From: Candidatus Dependentiae bacterium | GTDB lineage: Bacteria > Babelota > Babeliae > Babelales > RVW-14 | Reading direction: 5' to 3' | Assembly (NCBI GenBank): GCA_018266175.1 | Contig: JAFEAY010000003.1 | Location: forward strand, 248,001 to 312,000 | DNA: 64,000 nucleotides | Part shown: positions 1-9,416 of the stretch, one piece after another | Layout of the letters: the number at the start of each line of letters is the position of its first letter | Numbering within the stretch: position 1 is the stretch's first letter | Program-made: the position numbers and the translations under genes | The notes under the pieces: generated by a model | What the model was told of the DNA's origin: nothing | Database searches by the model: none | Seen by the model: only the letters and a program-made list of their open reading frames with translations

Positions 1-527
1 TTGGAGTTAAGATATTGATCTTCGAGCAGATCATGCTCAAGCACCTCTTCATCTTGAAGATCTTCGCCGCGCGAACGAATCCAAACCCAAGCAGTTGATG
101 CCAAATAGATTCCAATGAGCACAAGGCCATGAACTGGCGTCAGCACATCAATGAAAAAGATGACCATAAGCACCAGCGAAGAAAGACCAATCATTGCCAC
201 GAGCTTGCGGCTATCGCGATGGCCTACCAACACTTTGCCTGCAAGCAGGAGTGTCAGACCAATCACCAGAGCCACATCAATAAAGTTGGCCCCAATGATA
301 TCACCTGCAGACACCTCACTCACCCCGCGTAATGCAGAAGTGATGGCAACTGCAAGCTCAGGAATTGTTGCGGCAAGTGCCAAAACAATAAACCCGATGA
401 AAAACGTTGTCACGCGAAATGCGTGCGCTACCTGAAGGGCATACCGCACTACCAAGTCTCCAGTCCACCAGAGTAGACCAAAACCAAAGAGCACAAGCCC
501 AAGATATGATAAAAGTAAAAACTCCAT
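1..527 (-). CDS. Sodium/calcium exchanger family membrane protein (3' end outside window)
   Basis: The gene reads leftward from an ATG at 527 and runs off the window, so only about 175 N-terminal residues are visible. The N-terminus MEFLLLSYLGLVLFGFG is a membrane segment. It is followed by the alpha-1 repeat hallmark of the CaCA cation/calcium exchanger superfamily: a stretch reading LAATIPELAVAITSALRG, then GDIIGANFIDVALVIG, which matches the family pattern G-x-S/T-x-P-E-L ... G-N/S-x-I-G-S/A-N-x-x-N/D. Further hydrophobic segments follow, then a charged loop (EDLQDEEVLEHD) that would be the central cytoplasmic loop. Members exchange Na+ or H+ for Ca2+ across the inner membrane. AGGA lies 5-8 bases before the ATG. 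Family assignment is fairly secure; the ion specificity is not. Confidence 0.8.
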   Translation of the reverse strand, partial: MEFLLLSYLGLVLFGFGLLWWTGDLVVRYALQVAHAFRVTTFFIGFIVLALAATIPELAVAITSALRGVSEVSAGDIIGANFIDVALVIGLTLLLAGKVLVGHRDSRKLVAMIGLSSLVLMVIFFIDVLTPVHGLVLIGIYLASTAWVWIRSRGEDLQDEEVLEHDLLEDQYLNS

Positions 528-567
528 AACGTCCTTTAACGTTAAACCTTTGAGAAAATATAAAACT

Positions 568-592
568 CCTTGGGACTTCTCACTCCCCAAGG
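568..592. other. Short hairpin between genes
   Basis: CCTTGGG at 568-574 pairs with CCCAAGG at 586-592 around an 11-base loop. It lies upstream of the exchanger start and has no good T-run after it on the plus strand. It may be a leader hairpin or nothing. The rest of 528-865 holds only the stronger terminator at 789-830. Confidence 0.3.
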
Positions 593-788
593 GTTAAATC
601 GCTTGTTTATTACCATTTCATAATAAAAAAGTGTAATTTATAAGTATAAAGCTTTAGCACTGAATAGCAACCGGATCTTGATTCAGAAGAATAATTTTAT
701 TTGTTATTTTTATAATTCTTGAAAAAAGCATCATTATTCATAGATAAAATTTTTCAAAAAACTCAATGAATATTATTTCAAACAAGAA

Positions 789-830
789 AAGGCACCCAAG
801 AGATTATCAATCGACTCTTGGGTGCCTTTT
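789..830. terminator. Strong hairpin terminator
   Basis: A 12-bp perfect stem (GGCACCCAAGAG at 791-802 with its complement at 815-826) is flanked by A-runs on the left and T-runs on the right, so it can work in both directions. It lies just past the stop of the large leftward gene at 866 and is the likely terminator of that unit. Confidence 0.85.
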
Positions 831-865
831 CAAGAATAACTATGAATTAAGGTTGATCACATGAA

Positions 866-3800
866 TCAACTAATAACACACGACCATTGACCTGGCTCCA
901 GTTGCTCAGGTTGCTCGAGCTGCTTCATCGTTTCCTGTACATATCCAGACTGGCTTTTTTTCATATCATCGATAATTATTTTAATAGGCTCTTGAATTGA
1001 TGCATTTTGTTTATTATTTTCATAAAATTCTTTAAACTTTGCATAGAATATTTCGAAATAATCCCGATTTAAAGTTTCATCATTTTGCATTCCAATGCAG
1101 CTGAAAAGGCTTGGCCAAAATTTCTTGCGCAGGAAATCTTTCTCGTGCTGATAAAGACCTTGATTGTACCAACCCATTAGACAAAGGTATGCTTCTATTG
1201 ATTGCTCAACGCCTGAATACTTACTCATCAATTTTATAAAAAGCTGAAGACCCATCATTCTCTGAGTATCATAAGCGTTATCCCTGGCCGCATTTTGTGC
1301 GATGACTGCTATTTCTTCTAATCCAAAGCTCCTGTCGATCAATAGATTCAAAAGGGTCAGTAAGTCGTCACACCTGTACTGAGAACGACCATTTATGATA
1401 CATTGTTGAGCGCATCGTAGTGCTTCTTCTTGTCCCAAGCCATGTAAAGAAACAAGTTGTCCACAAAGTTTAAGCATATCGCCAGACCCAAGCAATCCTT
1501 GCTTACCCATTTCACGGATAATTTCTAAGACTTGCAACGTTGCGTGGTTATTTTTAATAAATATTTCACAAAATCCTATTGCAGCTCTTATGAAATATGC
1601 ATTCCGCGAACAAGCAGCTTGTTGAGCACACTTAAGAATTCTTTCTAAAATTCTCTTATCCTCTGCAATCTTTTGCTTGTTTCCTTGGAGTGAAGGCTCA
1701 AAAGCACCTAACTCTTTAAAAATAAAATTTAGTAATTTTTCATGCTTATAGTTAAAATCGTAGCTTTTAAGGCTGACATACTTCTCAGCCATTGCCAAAA
1801 CGATATTGAAATCTGCTTTTGTGAATATATGATTCGAGTCCAATTTTCTCTGGAAGTCGTAAATTATATTGGTAACTTCTTTACCCAAAAGCTTTTTCAG
1901 AGATTTTTTCCCTACCTCAGGAATGTAGCCCTGTGCTCCTAGCCTCCAGACATCAAGCCCAAAAATCGCAAGCGTGATAAGCATATCTGTATCGCCATAA
2001 AAATTTACCTCTTTATTCTTTACCCATTCACTATCACGAAGATAATTTAAAATTTCTCGTTGTGGTACCAAATCTGAAACCGGATTTGTTGTCTTAATCA
2101 GATCTTTAACATAGCGTTGGATACTTACGTGAGGAGCTTTATCACAGATTAAAATCGACTTGATCACGCGTAAGCGCTCATAGGAATAATCTACTGAACG
2201 ATGCTTAAGTCGATAAAACGTTGAGGGCTTATCAATCATCTTACATACAAACTCGGGTGCATTAATAAAAAGAGCACTGGCCAATGAAAGTGCAGAGCTG
2301 TTATTCCAACCATCATTCAAAAATTGCTCCAGACCATTGTGATGCAAGCCCTTCAATCCACAATCTTTGCTCCTCAGCAAGCTATAATCAGAATGAGCTA
2401 AATAGCGCGCGTCTGGCCCCTGACAGAAAAATGAAAACTTCTTTTTTCCAGTCTTATCAGCTTTAAAAGCGACGTTAAGTTTAATAAGTTGGGGGGTATA
2501 ATCCCACGCGTCAATATTGCTTAGGCATTTGGGGGTTTCCTTTAAATCTTCTTGATATGCATCTTCACAGGTAATATTGAGCTTATCGCACAATAGAGGC
2601 CAGAATTTTGCATTAAAATCAGCTGTATCAAACGTTGCCTTAAGATCGCCAATAATTCCTAATCCCAATAATTGATCAAGCATGATAATCATATTTTTTA
2701 TCGAAGGAGCAAGATCAAAAGCTTTAAATTTTTCAGGATCAAACACTAAATAAGTATGACCGGTATTTTGAAATTTAATTGTATAAATACCATCAAGTAC
2801 AACATTATTAACGAGATAATTTTCTCGTGTACATTCGGGAAATAATTGGTCTATATTTTGGAAATCATCCGAAGAAAGCTTAAGAAACCCTCGCGCAGAA
2901 AGTCGTGGAGCTACTTCGTATACCTTTCCATTCTGCGCAACAATCTTGCCGTAACAGCACCAATCACGATTACAAACAACCTGGTTCCAGGCATCATGAA
3001 CCTCTTGCTTATTTGCATCTTGAGTGCTCAATGCGGAGTACTGATAATTACCCGCACCAAATGTTTTTTCAAAAAAATTCGTGAATCGTTGGTCGAACTG
3101 ATTACTCACTAAATCTGGTGAGTTTGTTGTGAGTGTTCCAAAATCAAACAGCTCCGATTCATCATTGTAGAGCAAGACGTTAATCAGATATCGCATCGTA
3201 TTTTCAAGACAATTTGGAAAACGTACGCTTTCAAATTTTGAGTTTTTACAATATTCAATTTTTGGAGGCATGATGCCAATGCCCGCGCCTGAAAGCAATG
3301 CTAACACGGTTTTTTCATAGGAAGCACCACGAAGACCGCCGAAGAAACCTGACCACAATACTGCATCACGTAACCGTTCAAGCTCCTGAACAAGCTCGCT
3401 ATATTTATATGAATCTCCAGCTTGATTATTGTTCTGTGCAAGATCAATAATATTATCGTTTGGCGCATGATAATCTAAATCTGTAATATTATTATGTGAG
3501 GAATCGCTCTCATCGATAATAATAATATTATTATTGTTATTATTTGCATGCTCAGTTGCAATTCTGATGGCTCCAACTTTTTTTTCAAGTCCATGATAAT
3601 AACCGCTTAAATCTTGCTGACCGGTACTGATGACATGCAAAAAGCTGAGTAATACAACAAGTGGTGTATTCTCTGGATATCCTGACTCAACATGTTTGCA
3701 TTCCTCGAGCGCTTCGCACAAGTTGGTGATCAATTTTCGTAAATCGCTTCTAACGTTTTTATCGGTAAATTTTTTTCCTGACTTTTTTGCCTGCTCAAGC

Positions 3801-4399
3801 ACAAGCGGAGTAAGCGCTGTAATTAAGAGATCGTGCTGAGAAATTTTCTTTTTTTGTACAACTTTCTTTGCCTGAATTTTTTGATTGTTTTTTTCAAGCT
3901 TTATTTTTTTATTTGATTCTTCAGGGGTGTCTTCTTGCGCATCACGCTTACGCTTTTTTGAAGAGCTCTCTTCTTTGATGATAATGTTATTTTTTTGCTC
4001 TCGCTTTTTGGCTCGCAAAGCTTCTTGTTCCTGTTTTTCAAACTCAATTTTTTCGGACTCAAGCATACCGATAATCGTCCCAACTATTTCAGGAGTCAGA
4101 TAGGTTGCCGCTCGATTTGGAGCATTAGAAGCAACTATTTCACCGCCCGGCAACGCATGAAAGAGCGATGCTGCAAGTGCATGAACTTTCGTTTTATCAT
4201 CGAGTTTATAAATGTTTTTAGTGTACTCAGAAATCCAGCCAACCGCTCCGTGTAATGGAGAAAGATGCTGAAATTCTGTTTTCAGCCCTGCAAAGCTATT
4301 TTTATACTCGGTAAGCGGAACGTTCGCGTGGACCGCCCATGACAGGCCAAGCGCCAACAAGACAATCATGTACTTCACTTTTGATAACCATTTTTTCAT
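866..4399 (-). CDS. Large secreted protein with nuclear-localisation-like segment, function unknown
   Basis: About 1177 residues. I do not recognise a catalytic family. The start was put at the second ATG of an ATGATG pair (4399) because GGAGG then sits 5 bases upstream. This gives MKKWLSKVKYMIVLLALGLSWAVHA, a clear Sec signal peptide. Around residues 145-168 there is a basic cluster KKRKRD, an acidic spacer, then KKIK, which resembles a bipartite nuclear localisation signal. Near residues 285-325 is low-complexity asparagine/isoleucine-rich sequence (runs of AAT/ATT codons). The middle region has conserved-looking segments FPNCLENTMRYLINVLL and GHTYLVFDPEKFKAFDLA. The Cys...His spacing could be a divergent cysteine hydrolase but I cannot show this. 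The C-terminal half looks helical. It is last in a leftward run of secreted-protein genes and ends at the hairpin at 789-830. A host-directed role is inference. Confidence 0.7.
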   Translation of the reverse strand: MKKWLSKVKYMIVLLALGLSWAVHANVPLTEYKNSFAGLKTEFQHLSPLHGAVGWISEYTKNIYKLDDKTKVHALAASLFHALPGGEIVASNAPNRAATYLTPEIVGTIIGMLESEKIEFEKQEQEALRAKKREQKNNIIIKEESSSKKRKRDAQEDTPEESNKKIKLEKNNQKIQAKKVVQKKKISQHDLLITALTPLVLEQAKKSGKKFTDKNVRSDLRKLITNLCEALEECKHVESGYPENTPLVVLLSFLHVISTGQQDLSGYYHGLEKKVGAIRIATEHANNNNNNIIIIDESDSSHNNITDLDYHAPNDNIIDLAQNNNQAGDSYKYSELVQELERLRDAVLWSGFFGGLRGASYEKTVLALLSGAGIGIMPPKIEYCKNSKFESVRFPNCLENTMRYLINVLLYNDESELFDFGTLTTNSPDLVSNQFDQRFTNFFEKTFGAGNYQYSALSTQDANKQEVHDAWNQVVCNRDWCCYGKIVAQNGKVYEVAPRLSARGFLKLSSDDFQNIDQLFPECTRENYLVNNVVLDGIYTIKFQNTGHTYLVFDPEKFKAFDLAPSIKNMIIMLDQLLGLGIIGDLKATFDTADFNAKFWPLLCDKLNITCEDAYQEDLKETPKCLSNIDAWDYTPQLIKLNVAFKADKTGKKKFSFFCQGPDARYLAHSDYSLLRSKDCGLKGLHHNGLEQFLNDGWNNSSALSLASALFINAPEFVCKMIDKPSTFYRLKHRSVDYSYERLRVIKSILICDKAPHVSIQRYVKDLIKTTNPVSDLVPQREILNYLRDSEWVKNKEVNFYGDTDMLITLAIFGLDVWRLGAQGYIPEVGKKSLKKLLGKEVTNIIYDFQRKLDSNHIFTKADFNIVLAMAEKYVSLKSYDFNYKHEKLLNFIFKELGAFEPSLQGNKQKIAEDKRILERILKCAQQAACSRNAYFIRAAIGFCEIFIKNNHATLQVLEIIREMGKQGLLGSGDMLKLCGQLVSLHGLGQEEALRCAQQCIINGRSQYRCDDLLTLLNLLIDRSFGLEEIAVIAQNAARDNAYDTQRMMGLQLFIKLMSKYSGVEQSIEAYLCLMGWYNQGLYQHEKDFLRKKFWPSLFSCIGMQNDETLNRDYFEIFYAKFKEFYENNKQNASIQEPIKIIIDDMKKSQSGYVQETMKQLEQPEQLEPGQWSCVIS

Positions 4400-4417
4400 C
4401 ATAACCTCCATTTTAAA

Positions 4418-7400
4418 TTATAATCCCGCGCCAGAACCAGTTTTATCTTTTTGGGAAACCCGTTGATAAAAATAAATATACGGCCAACTTGAAGGTGCTA
4501 ATAACGTCTTTCCTGTAGCCGTATCATTAAAGAAATGCCACTTGCTATCATGCTTAACGAAGGCAAAGTAATGCCCCCGCGCAAGCTCTTCGCCACGTTG
4601 ACAAATTACACTCTTCAACTCATAGTTCTTAACACCCTGCTCATCTTCAAGTGTAAGAATTTCTTGTGGAACAAGAGGAGTATTAATACGTTGAGCATTA
4701 TTATTTTCATAAGCAAATCGTTTTACTGCTAAAACAAGAACAGAAGGTAACGTTTTTATCTTAATGGTACGAGATGCATTATTCATGGTTTCATTACAGG
4801 TTCTACAAGAATATTCTTTAACCGCTGCTTCAGTATTAAAAAAATTAGTACAAAGTTCTTGCGTGGTTATTTGATTCGCTTGATCGGGCAAAGGAAGAGA
4901 AAGCAATAGTTCTTGTTGATTGACCGATGACGAGTGACGCTTTGAGCTACACAGCGTACTATATTCCAACTCAATTTTAAAAATATTTTTAATATCTTCA
5001 TCTAAATTTGATATCAACGCTGAAATAAATTCCTGTGCATCTTGCTGCCCAGACTTCATTTCCTGCAAGGTTACATCATCAATACTCGTGATAAAATTAC
5101 GCAACTCCTTTGAACCCAGAATGGCTCCTTGCTCCGTTTTCAGCCTGTTAAAAAATTCAATAAGCTTACCAGTAAGGGAATCAGACTTGTACTCATTTTT
5201 CACAAACACATTCTGAACATCTGAAAGATTGCTTAATACTTGCAATGAAGCATTCATAAAGCAATCAGTGCCCGTTTCATTAATAATCCCAATATTCGGC
5301 TTAAATTGAGCTTGAGGAAGTAATGTTACAACTGATGAAGCAAGATTTTTTTTGTATTGAATGTAATTCTCAAAAGCAAGGGGTGGATAGTTAACCCACA
5401 TTGCATCGTTTTCAAGGTCAGAATCTTTTTGTACTTTTCTGTTATTCAAAGGCATATTCGGCCCTCGTGTTGCTAAATGGCTCAACAACAACGATAAGAC
5501 TTCTTGATTTTGAGCCTCTAAAGCGTAGAGTAAAGGCGTTTTCCCAGATTTATCTGAAATATTAGGATCTGCATTTTTTGCAAGCAAACCCCTAACTAAA
5601 TCAATTTTTCCTAGTTGCACAGCGTAGCTCAATACTGTTCTTCCAACAGAATCTTGTGCGTTAATGTCCGTACTTTGTTTGCAAAGCATAGCACATTGTT
5701 GTAAGCCATTATTGAGTGCTTCTTGGAATTGATTTTGAACTTGTTTCAAAACGTTATTACTGCTAGGTAAAGGTGTATTTTGTGTAACAACTCTTTGAGC
5801 TGGTAGTTTACTTTTTTCTTCAAGCAACTTAACAATCATCCTTCTGTTCCACTCTGGTGCGTAATCTAAGCAAGTCTTTCCTGAATGATCTTTCATGGTT
5901 GTACTCGCACCCTTTGCGATCAAAGCTTTAAGGACAGGATCAGTATTATTGCTCCATGAAGCATAGTGCAAAGGAGTTCTTCCAACAAAATCTTGAATAT
6001 TTACATCTACTCCTTTTTTTAACAGTGACTCAACTTCGGTAACTTGACCAAGCTGCGCAGCATAATGCAACCGAGTTTTTCCGTACCTATCTTTATCGGT
6101 GAGCCTTTGATCATCAAGACTATTTAAACGATTTTGCAAAATGTAACGATCTTCAGAGAAAGGCAACTTGGGCATTTCCTTGCCCTTCTCAAGGGCAAGG
6201 ATTGTCTTAAGAATTGATGGTTTATTTTTAACATTGAATTCACCATCACGAATCTTTGTTCGATAAGAAGCACTTGTATAACCACCATAATTAAGTAAAT
6301 CACTAATAATGCAATTTGAAGCAGTACCTTCTAAGGCATATTCCAATGCATTTTTGTCGGCTTCATCTCTCTTATTTGGATTTGCTCCACACTCAAGTAA
6401 ATATTTAATAAAGTCAGAAGCAGCTTTATGCTCAACAGCGTAATGTAAAGGCGTTTTCTCTTTATTGTCTTGTGTATCAAGAACCGCTCCATTCCGCAGC
6501 AAATATTCAGCACAACGCTCAGATGCAAATTCGGCTGCATAATGCAAAGGAGTTTTTCCTAAAGAGTCGGCGGATATAGGATTTACACGCTGTCGATGAA
6601 ATTTTTTAATCAAATCCAGACAGCCACCTTCAGCGGCATAATGTATGAGGCTTTTTGATTTATCCTGAGCACTTCGTTGCAATACATTACTAATCAATAG
6701 TAATATTTCATCATTCTTACTCTGTTCAGTCTCAAAGAATGCATGGAGCAAAGGGGTATTTCCACGAGCATCTTTATTAGTCACAGGAAATCCACAATCT
6801 ATTAAATATTGTATAAGCGCCTTGTTACCACTATTTATAGCCTGGCTTATTGATACATCACGATTCATATCAATTTTTTCAGAAATATTTTTTGGGTTTG
6901 TCCCGTTCAATAAAACTTTAACGATCGTTAAATTATTATTTTTAATGGCCATTTCAAGGGGAGTTTTATCGTAATAACGTGGATAGCGCTCGTCTTTACA
7001 ATCTTCATTAAAACTATAGCCCTGTCTTATAAGACGAATAGCTAACTGAGTATCTCCTTGATCAACCGCATAGTGTAAACTATAGTCCAATTTTTTATAC
7101 ACAAGTAAATCACTCACGATATTCTTATCAGGTTGTGTAAATGCTAAGAATGAATCTTCCGCATAAAATGGCACACCGCTGTAAAGAAGTTTTGGTACCA
7201 AATCTCTTTTTGATAACGATACCGCGTAAGCCAAAGGATTTACCTTAAAATTTCCTTTTGTAAAACTTTTATTGCACTCAAAAGACTTATTAGGGATCGT
7301 TTCAAAATTAAATGTTAAGCAATACTTGTATACACTTTGGTAAAGTTCCTTTAAAGATTTTTGATGCACAGGATTATTCAAAATAAAACAGGTTTTACCA

Positions 7401-7996
7401 AGAGAACAATCATGTTTAATTCCATTGTGGTCGATATCCGTATCAAATAAATAAAGAAAAGCGCGTCTGTTTGTCCACAAACCAATTTTTCGATATGAAC
7501 CTGATAACTGTGTCAGATGATTCACACCATACAATTTCTCGACCGAAAAGTCATGGTTTAAAATTCTACTCAAAGCAGATTTATCGTTAAAAAATATAGC
7601 TGAATAAATTCTAGGCATTAATGCTTCGGGAGGAGATTCTTCCATCTCACGCAAACGATGCTCTATGAATGCATCATTCTGATCGGAACACTGACGAACA
7701 GTCTCATTACCCATGATTAAATTATAGATATCCTCTAAAGGCAAATAGCTATAAATCTGCAATATGATTTCGTCGGGAAGTCGCTCAAAAAGATCTTCTT
7801 TATTCTTAAGTTTTTTTCTTTTTTTTTGAGGTTGACCGTCGACACTACCCTCATCTTCGCATTCATCTAAATCAATAATCATATCACTATTAAATTGATC
7901 ATGATCTCGCTTATTATTACTGTTACCATTATTATTCATGGCCATGAGGTGATCAGCTTGAATACATAGAAGTACAAACAATATTAATTTTTTCAT
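4418..7996 (-). CDS. Secreted F-box / ankyrin-repeat / USP-type deubiquitinase fusion
   Basis: About 1192 residues from the ATG at 7996, chosen because GGGGG lies 5 bases upstream and a signal peptide (MKKLILFVLLCIQADHLMA) follows. Next come a low-complexity N-rich and acidic stretch with a basic cluster PQKKRKKLK (about residues 54-62), and an F-box-like motif LPDEIILQIYSYLPLEDI (about 70-90). Many ankyrin repeats (about 250-845, with units such as GKTPLHYAAEFASERCAEYLL) follow. From about 900 to the end is a peptidase C19 (USP) domain. It has a Cys box with Cys912 (GTDCFMNASLQVL), the QQDAQEF motif near 987, a zinc-type CRTC near 1060, the KRF motif, and a His box GHYFAFVK with His1142 followed by FFND (Asn1157/Asp1158). 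All catalytic positions seem present. F-boxes recruit substrates to Skp1-Cullin ligases in eukaryotes, so one protein carries both ubiquitin-ligase-docking and ubiquitin-removing modules. Export and action in a host are inferred. Confidence 0.88.
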   Translation of the reverse strand: MKKLILFVLLCIQADHLMAMNNNGNSNNKRDHDQFNSDMIIDLDECEDEGSVDGQPQKKRKKLKNKEDLFERLPDEIILQIYSYLPLEDIYNLIMGNETVRQCSDQNDAFIEHRLREMEESPPEALMPRIYSAIFFNDKSALSRILNHDFSVEKLYGVNHLTQLSGSYRKIGLWTNRRAFLYLFDTDIDHNGIKHDCSLGKTCFILNNPVHQKSLKELYQSVYKYCLTFNFETIPNKSFECNKSFTKGNFKVNPLAYAVSLSKRDLVPKLLYSGVPFYAEDSFLAFTQPDKNIVSDLLVYKKLDYSLHYAVDQGDTQLAIRLIRQGYSFNEDCKDERYPRYYDKTPLEMAIKNNNLTIVKVLLNGTNPKNISEKIDMNRDVSISQAINSGNKALIQYLIDCGFPVTNKDARGNTPLLHAFFETEQSKNDEILLLISNVLQRSAQDKSKSLIHYAAEGGCLDLIKKFHRQRVNPISADSLGKTPLHYAAEFASERCAEYLLRNGAVLDTQDNKEKTPLHYAVEHKAASDFIKYLLECGANPNKRDEADKNALEYALEGTASNCIISDLLNYGGYTSASYRTKIRDGEFNVKNKPSILKTILALEKGKEMPKLPFSEDRYILQNRLNSLDDQRLTDKDRYGKTRLHYAAQLGQVTEVESLLKKGVDVNIQDFVGRTPLHYASWSNNTDPVLKALIAKGASTTMKDHSGKTCLDYAPEWNRRMIVKLLEEKSKLPAQRVVTQNTPLPSSNNVLKQVQNQFQEALNNGLQQCAMLCKQSTDINAQDSVGRTVLSYAVQLGKIDLVRGLLAKNADPNISDKSGKTPLLYALEAQNQEVLSLLLSHLATRGPNMPLNNRKVQKDSDLENDAMWVNYPPLAFENYIQYKKNLASSVVTLLPQAQFKPNIGIINETGTDCFMNASLQVLSNLSDVQNVFVKNEYKSDSLTGKLIEFFNRLKTEQGAILGSKELRNFITSIDDVTLQEMKSGQQDAQEFISALISNLDEDIKNIFKIELEYSTLCSSKRHSSSVNQQELLLSLPLPDQANQITTQELCTNFFNTEAAVKEYSCRTCNETMNNASRTIKIKTLPSVLVLAVKRFAYENNNAQRINTPLVPQEILTLEDEQGVKNYELKSVICQRGEELARGHYFAFVKHDSKWHFFNDTATGKTLLAPSSWPYIYFYQRVSQKDKTGSGAGL

Positions 7997-8025
7997 AATA
8001 ACCCCCAAAGCATTTATTCCACTAT

Positions 8026-8868
8026 TTATAAAATTGAGCACCATGGATTTACACTATTTTTATTACTCGGCTCAACAACTCGTTCTTTATTAACAAGGCA
8101 GTTTTGATGCTCAACTTTTAATGTCCAAAATTTTACGTATGATCCGTATTCTGCAAGCGTATTACCTACATCATGCACATAGATGCACTGGTCATACCAT
8201 CCCCACTTTGAACGCACTTCGTTCTCTGAATTCATTATTCCAACATGCCTGATGTCATAAAAAATTTTTGTATTTGAAGCAGAAGAAATTTTATCTTGAG
8301 GCCCCTCATAATAAAGAATCAAGTCTCCAGCTTGAGGCGTATCTGTCTCTACCATAAATTCATTAATAAATTTTTTTATCAGCTCAAACTCGAGATCGTG
8401 AAAACTCTCTTCAATACTATCAATACCGGACCAACGACCTTCATGTTTTAATTGTATTGTTATTTTTTCGAATAAGTCTGGATATGACTCTTGCAAAAAG
8501 AAATTGGCGTAAAAAAAGCAACAACCTTCTCTTTTTTCGCGTTTAGATGCATAAACAAACGGTTTAATATATTTGTTAAGAGCTCGCAAAAAATCTTGAC
8601 TGTTATCACAATATTTTGCGCATTCATTATTGTATTCATTTGACAATTCTATTCGTTTTAATCGATTAGACATCACATAATATCCTGAAAAATCTTTTTT
8701 CAGTTCTTGATTATGAGATGCACATTGACTCATCAAATTTTTATCATGCATGATATTTGCACTATGCAAATGCTGTTCAAATTCAGACAACTGCATTGCA
8801 GAAATAGAGCAACCAGTCATCTGGAATCCAACGGTTAACAACATAAATTTTAAAAATCGATTATTCAT
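8026..8868 (-). CDS. Secreted protein, possible papain-fold (NlpC/P60- or CHAP-like) hydrolase
   Basis: About 280 residues from the ATG at 8868, preceded by GGGGG at the same spacing as the next gene. The signal sequence MNNRFLKFMLLTVGFQMTGC ends in a Cys that could be a lipobox, though Met at -3 is atypical. The central region has GCCFFYANFF (about 130), then AGDLILYYEG and IRHVGIMNSENEVRSKWGW (about 190-235). The order Cys, GDL-hydrophobic-YY, HVG, and V-x-SKWG resembles papain-fold peptidases and related uncharacterised domains, with the Cys and the His of RHVG as candidate catalytic residues. It lies 29 bases upstream of the F-box/USP gene and is probably cotranscribed. The family call is tentative. 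Confidence 0.6.
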   Translation of the reverse strand: MNNRFLKFMLLTVGFQMTGCSISAMQLSEFEQHLHSANIMHDKNLMSQCASHNQELKKDFSGYYVMSNRLKRIELSNEYNNECAKYCDNSQDFLRALNKYIKPFVYASKREKREGCCFFYANFFLQESYPDLFEKITIQLKHEGRWSGIDSIEESFHDLEFELIKKFINEFMVETDTPQAGDLILYYEGPQDKISSASNTKIFYDIRHVGIMNSENEVRSKWGWYDQCIYVHDVGNTLAEYGSYVKFWTLKVEHQNCLVNKERVVEPSNKNSVNPWCSIL

Positions 8869-8970
8869 AATAACCCCCACAGGTCCGTTATATTTTTTTA
8901 CATGACAAAAATTCACTATGCCCAACTTTGAGTAGCTGGTAGCGAATAATAAAAATAAATTGAAATAGGT

Positions 8971-9156
8971 TTAGATAGTGAGCTGAGCTTGCCGTATAAC
9001 ACGTAAACGATTTTGTTTACGCAATTCGGGGTTGCTTCGCTTAAATGATTGCTTTGAAATACAAAGAATAGAATTCGTTTGGCTGTACGCAGCACAAAGC
9101 TGTAAGCCCCACTGACTTACAAACGCTATCGTGAATATGCGCATACAAGAATCCAT
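8971..9156 (-). CDS. Small possible secreted peptide
   Basis: About 61 residues from the ATG at 9156, which has GGAGG about 4 bases upstream. The product MDSCMRIFTIAFVSQWGLQLCAAY looks like a short signal sequence, followed by a polar, basic tail. No family is recognised. It sits at the head of the leftward secreted-protein run. It could be a spurious frame. Confidence 0.35.
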   Translation of the reverse strand: MDSCMRIFTIAFVSQWGLQLCAAYSQTNSILCISKQSFKRSNPELRKQNRLRVIRQAQLTI

Positions 9157-9260
9157 ACATCCTCCATCCATTTTCACCCTGGAAATCAGGTGAAAATGAG
9201 ATTTATTGCATTATCAAGACTATTTTAATATTTCCAGATTATCATTAATAAGTAATTTTA

Positions 9261-9331
9261 TCAAAAGGGTATTACATATCTGAATTAATCACAAGGGTGG
9301 CACTACGGGGCTGCCACATAATCCCTTTTGA
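9261..9331. repeat. Nested inverted repeats in the divergent intergenic region
   Basis: TCAAAAGGG at 9261-9269 pairs with CCCTTTTGA at 9323-9331. Inside it GTGGCA at 9297-9302 pairs with TGCCAC at 9312-9317. This sits between the leftward effector cluster and the rightward RBR gene, about 90 bases before the latter. It could be a structured leader or a regulator site. The rest of 9157-9416 shows nothing else clear. Confidence 0.45.
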
Positions 9332-9416
9332 CTAATTGAATTTAATGTGATACCATTGATTAATTGATAAATCAAATTTGCATTTTCTTTTGATAGAATT
9401 CTAAAGAGGAATTATT

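Noticed and set aside
3520-3546. AAT/ATT repeat as a possible microsatellite switch
   Set aside because: It is in frame and encodes an Asn/Ile low-complexity run; changes by three bases would not switch the gene off, so it was treated as part of the protein.
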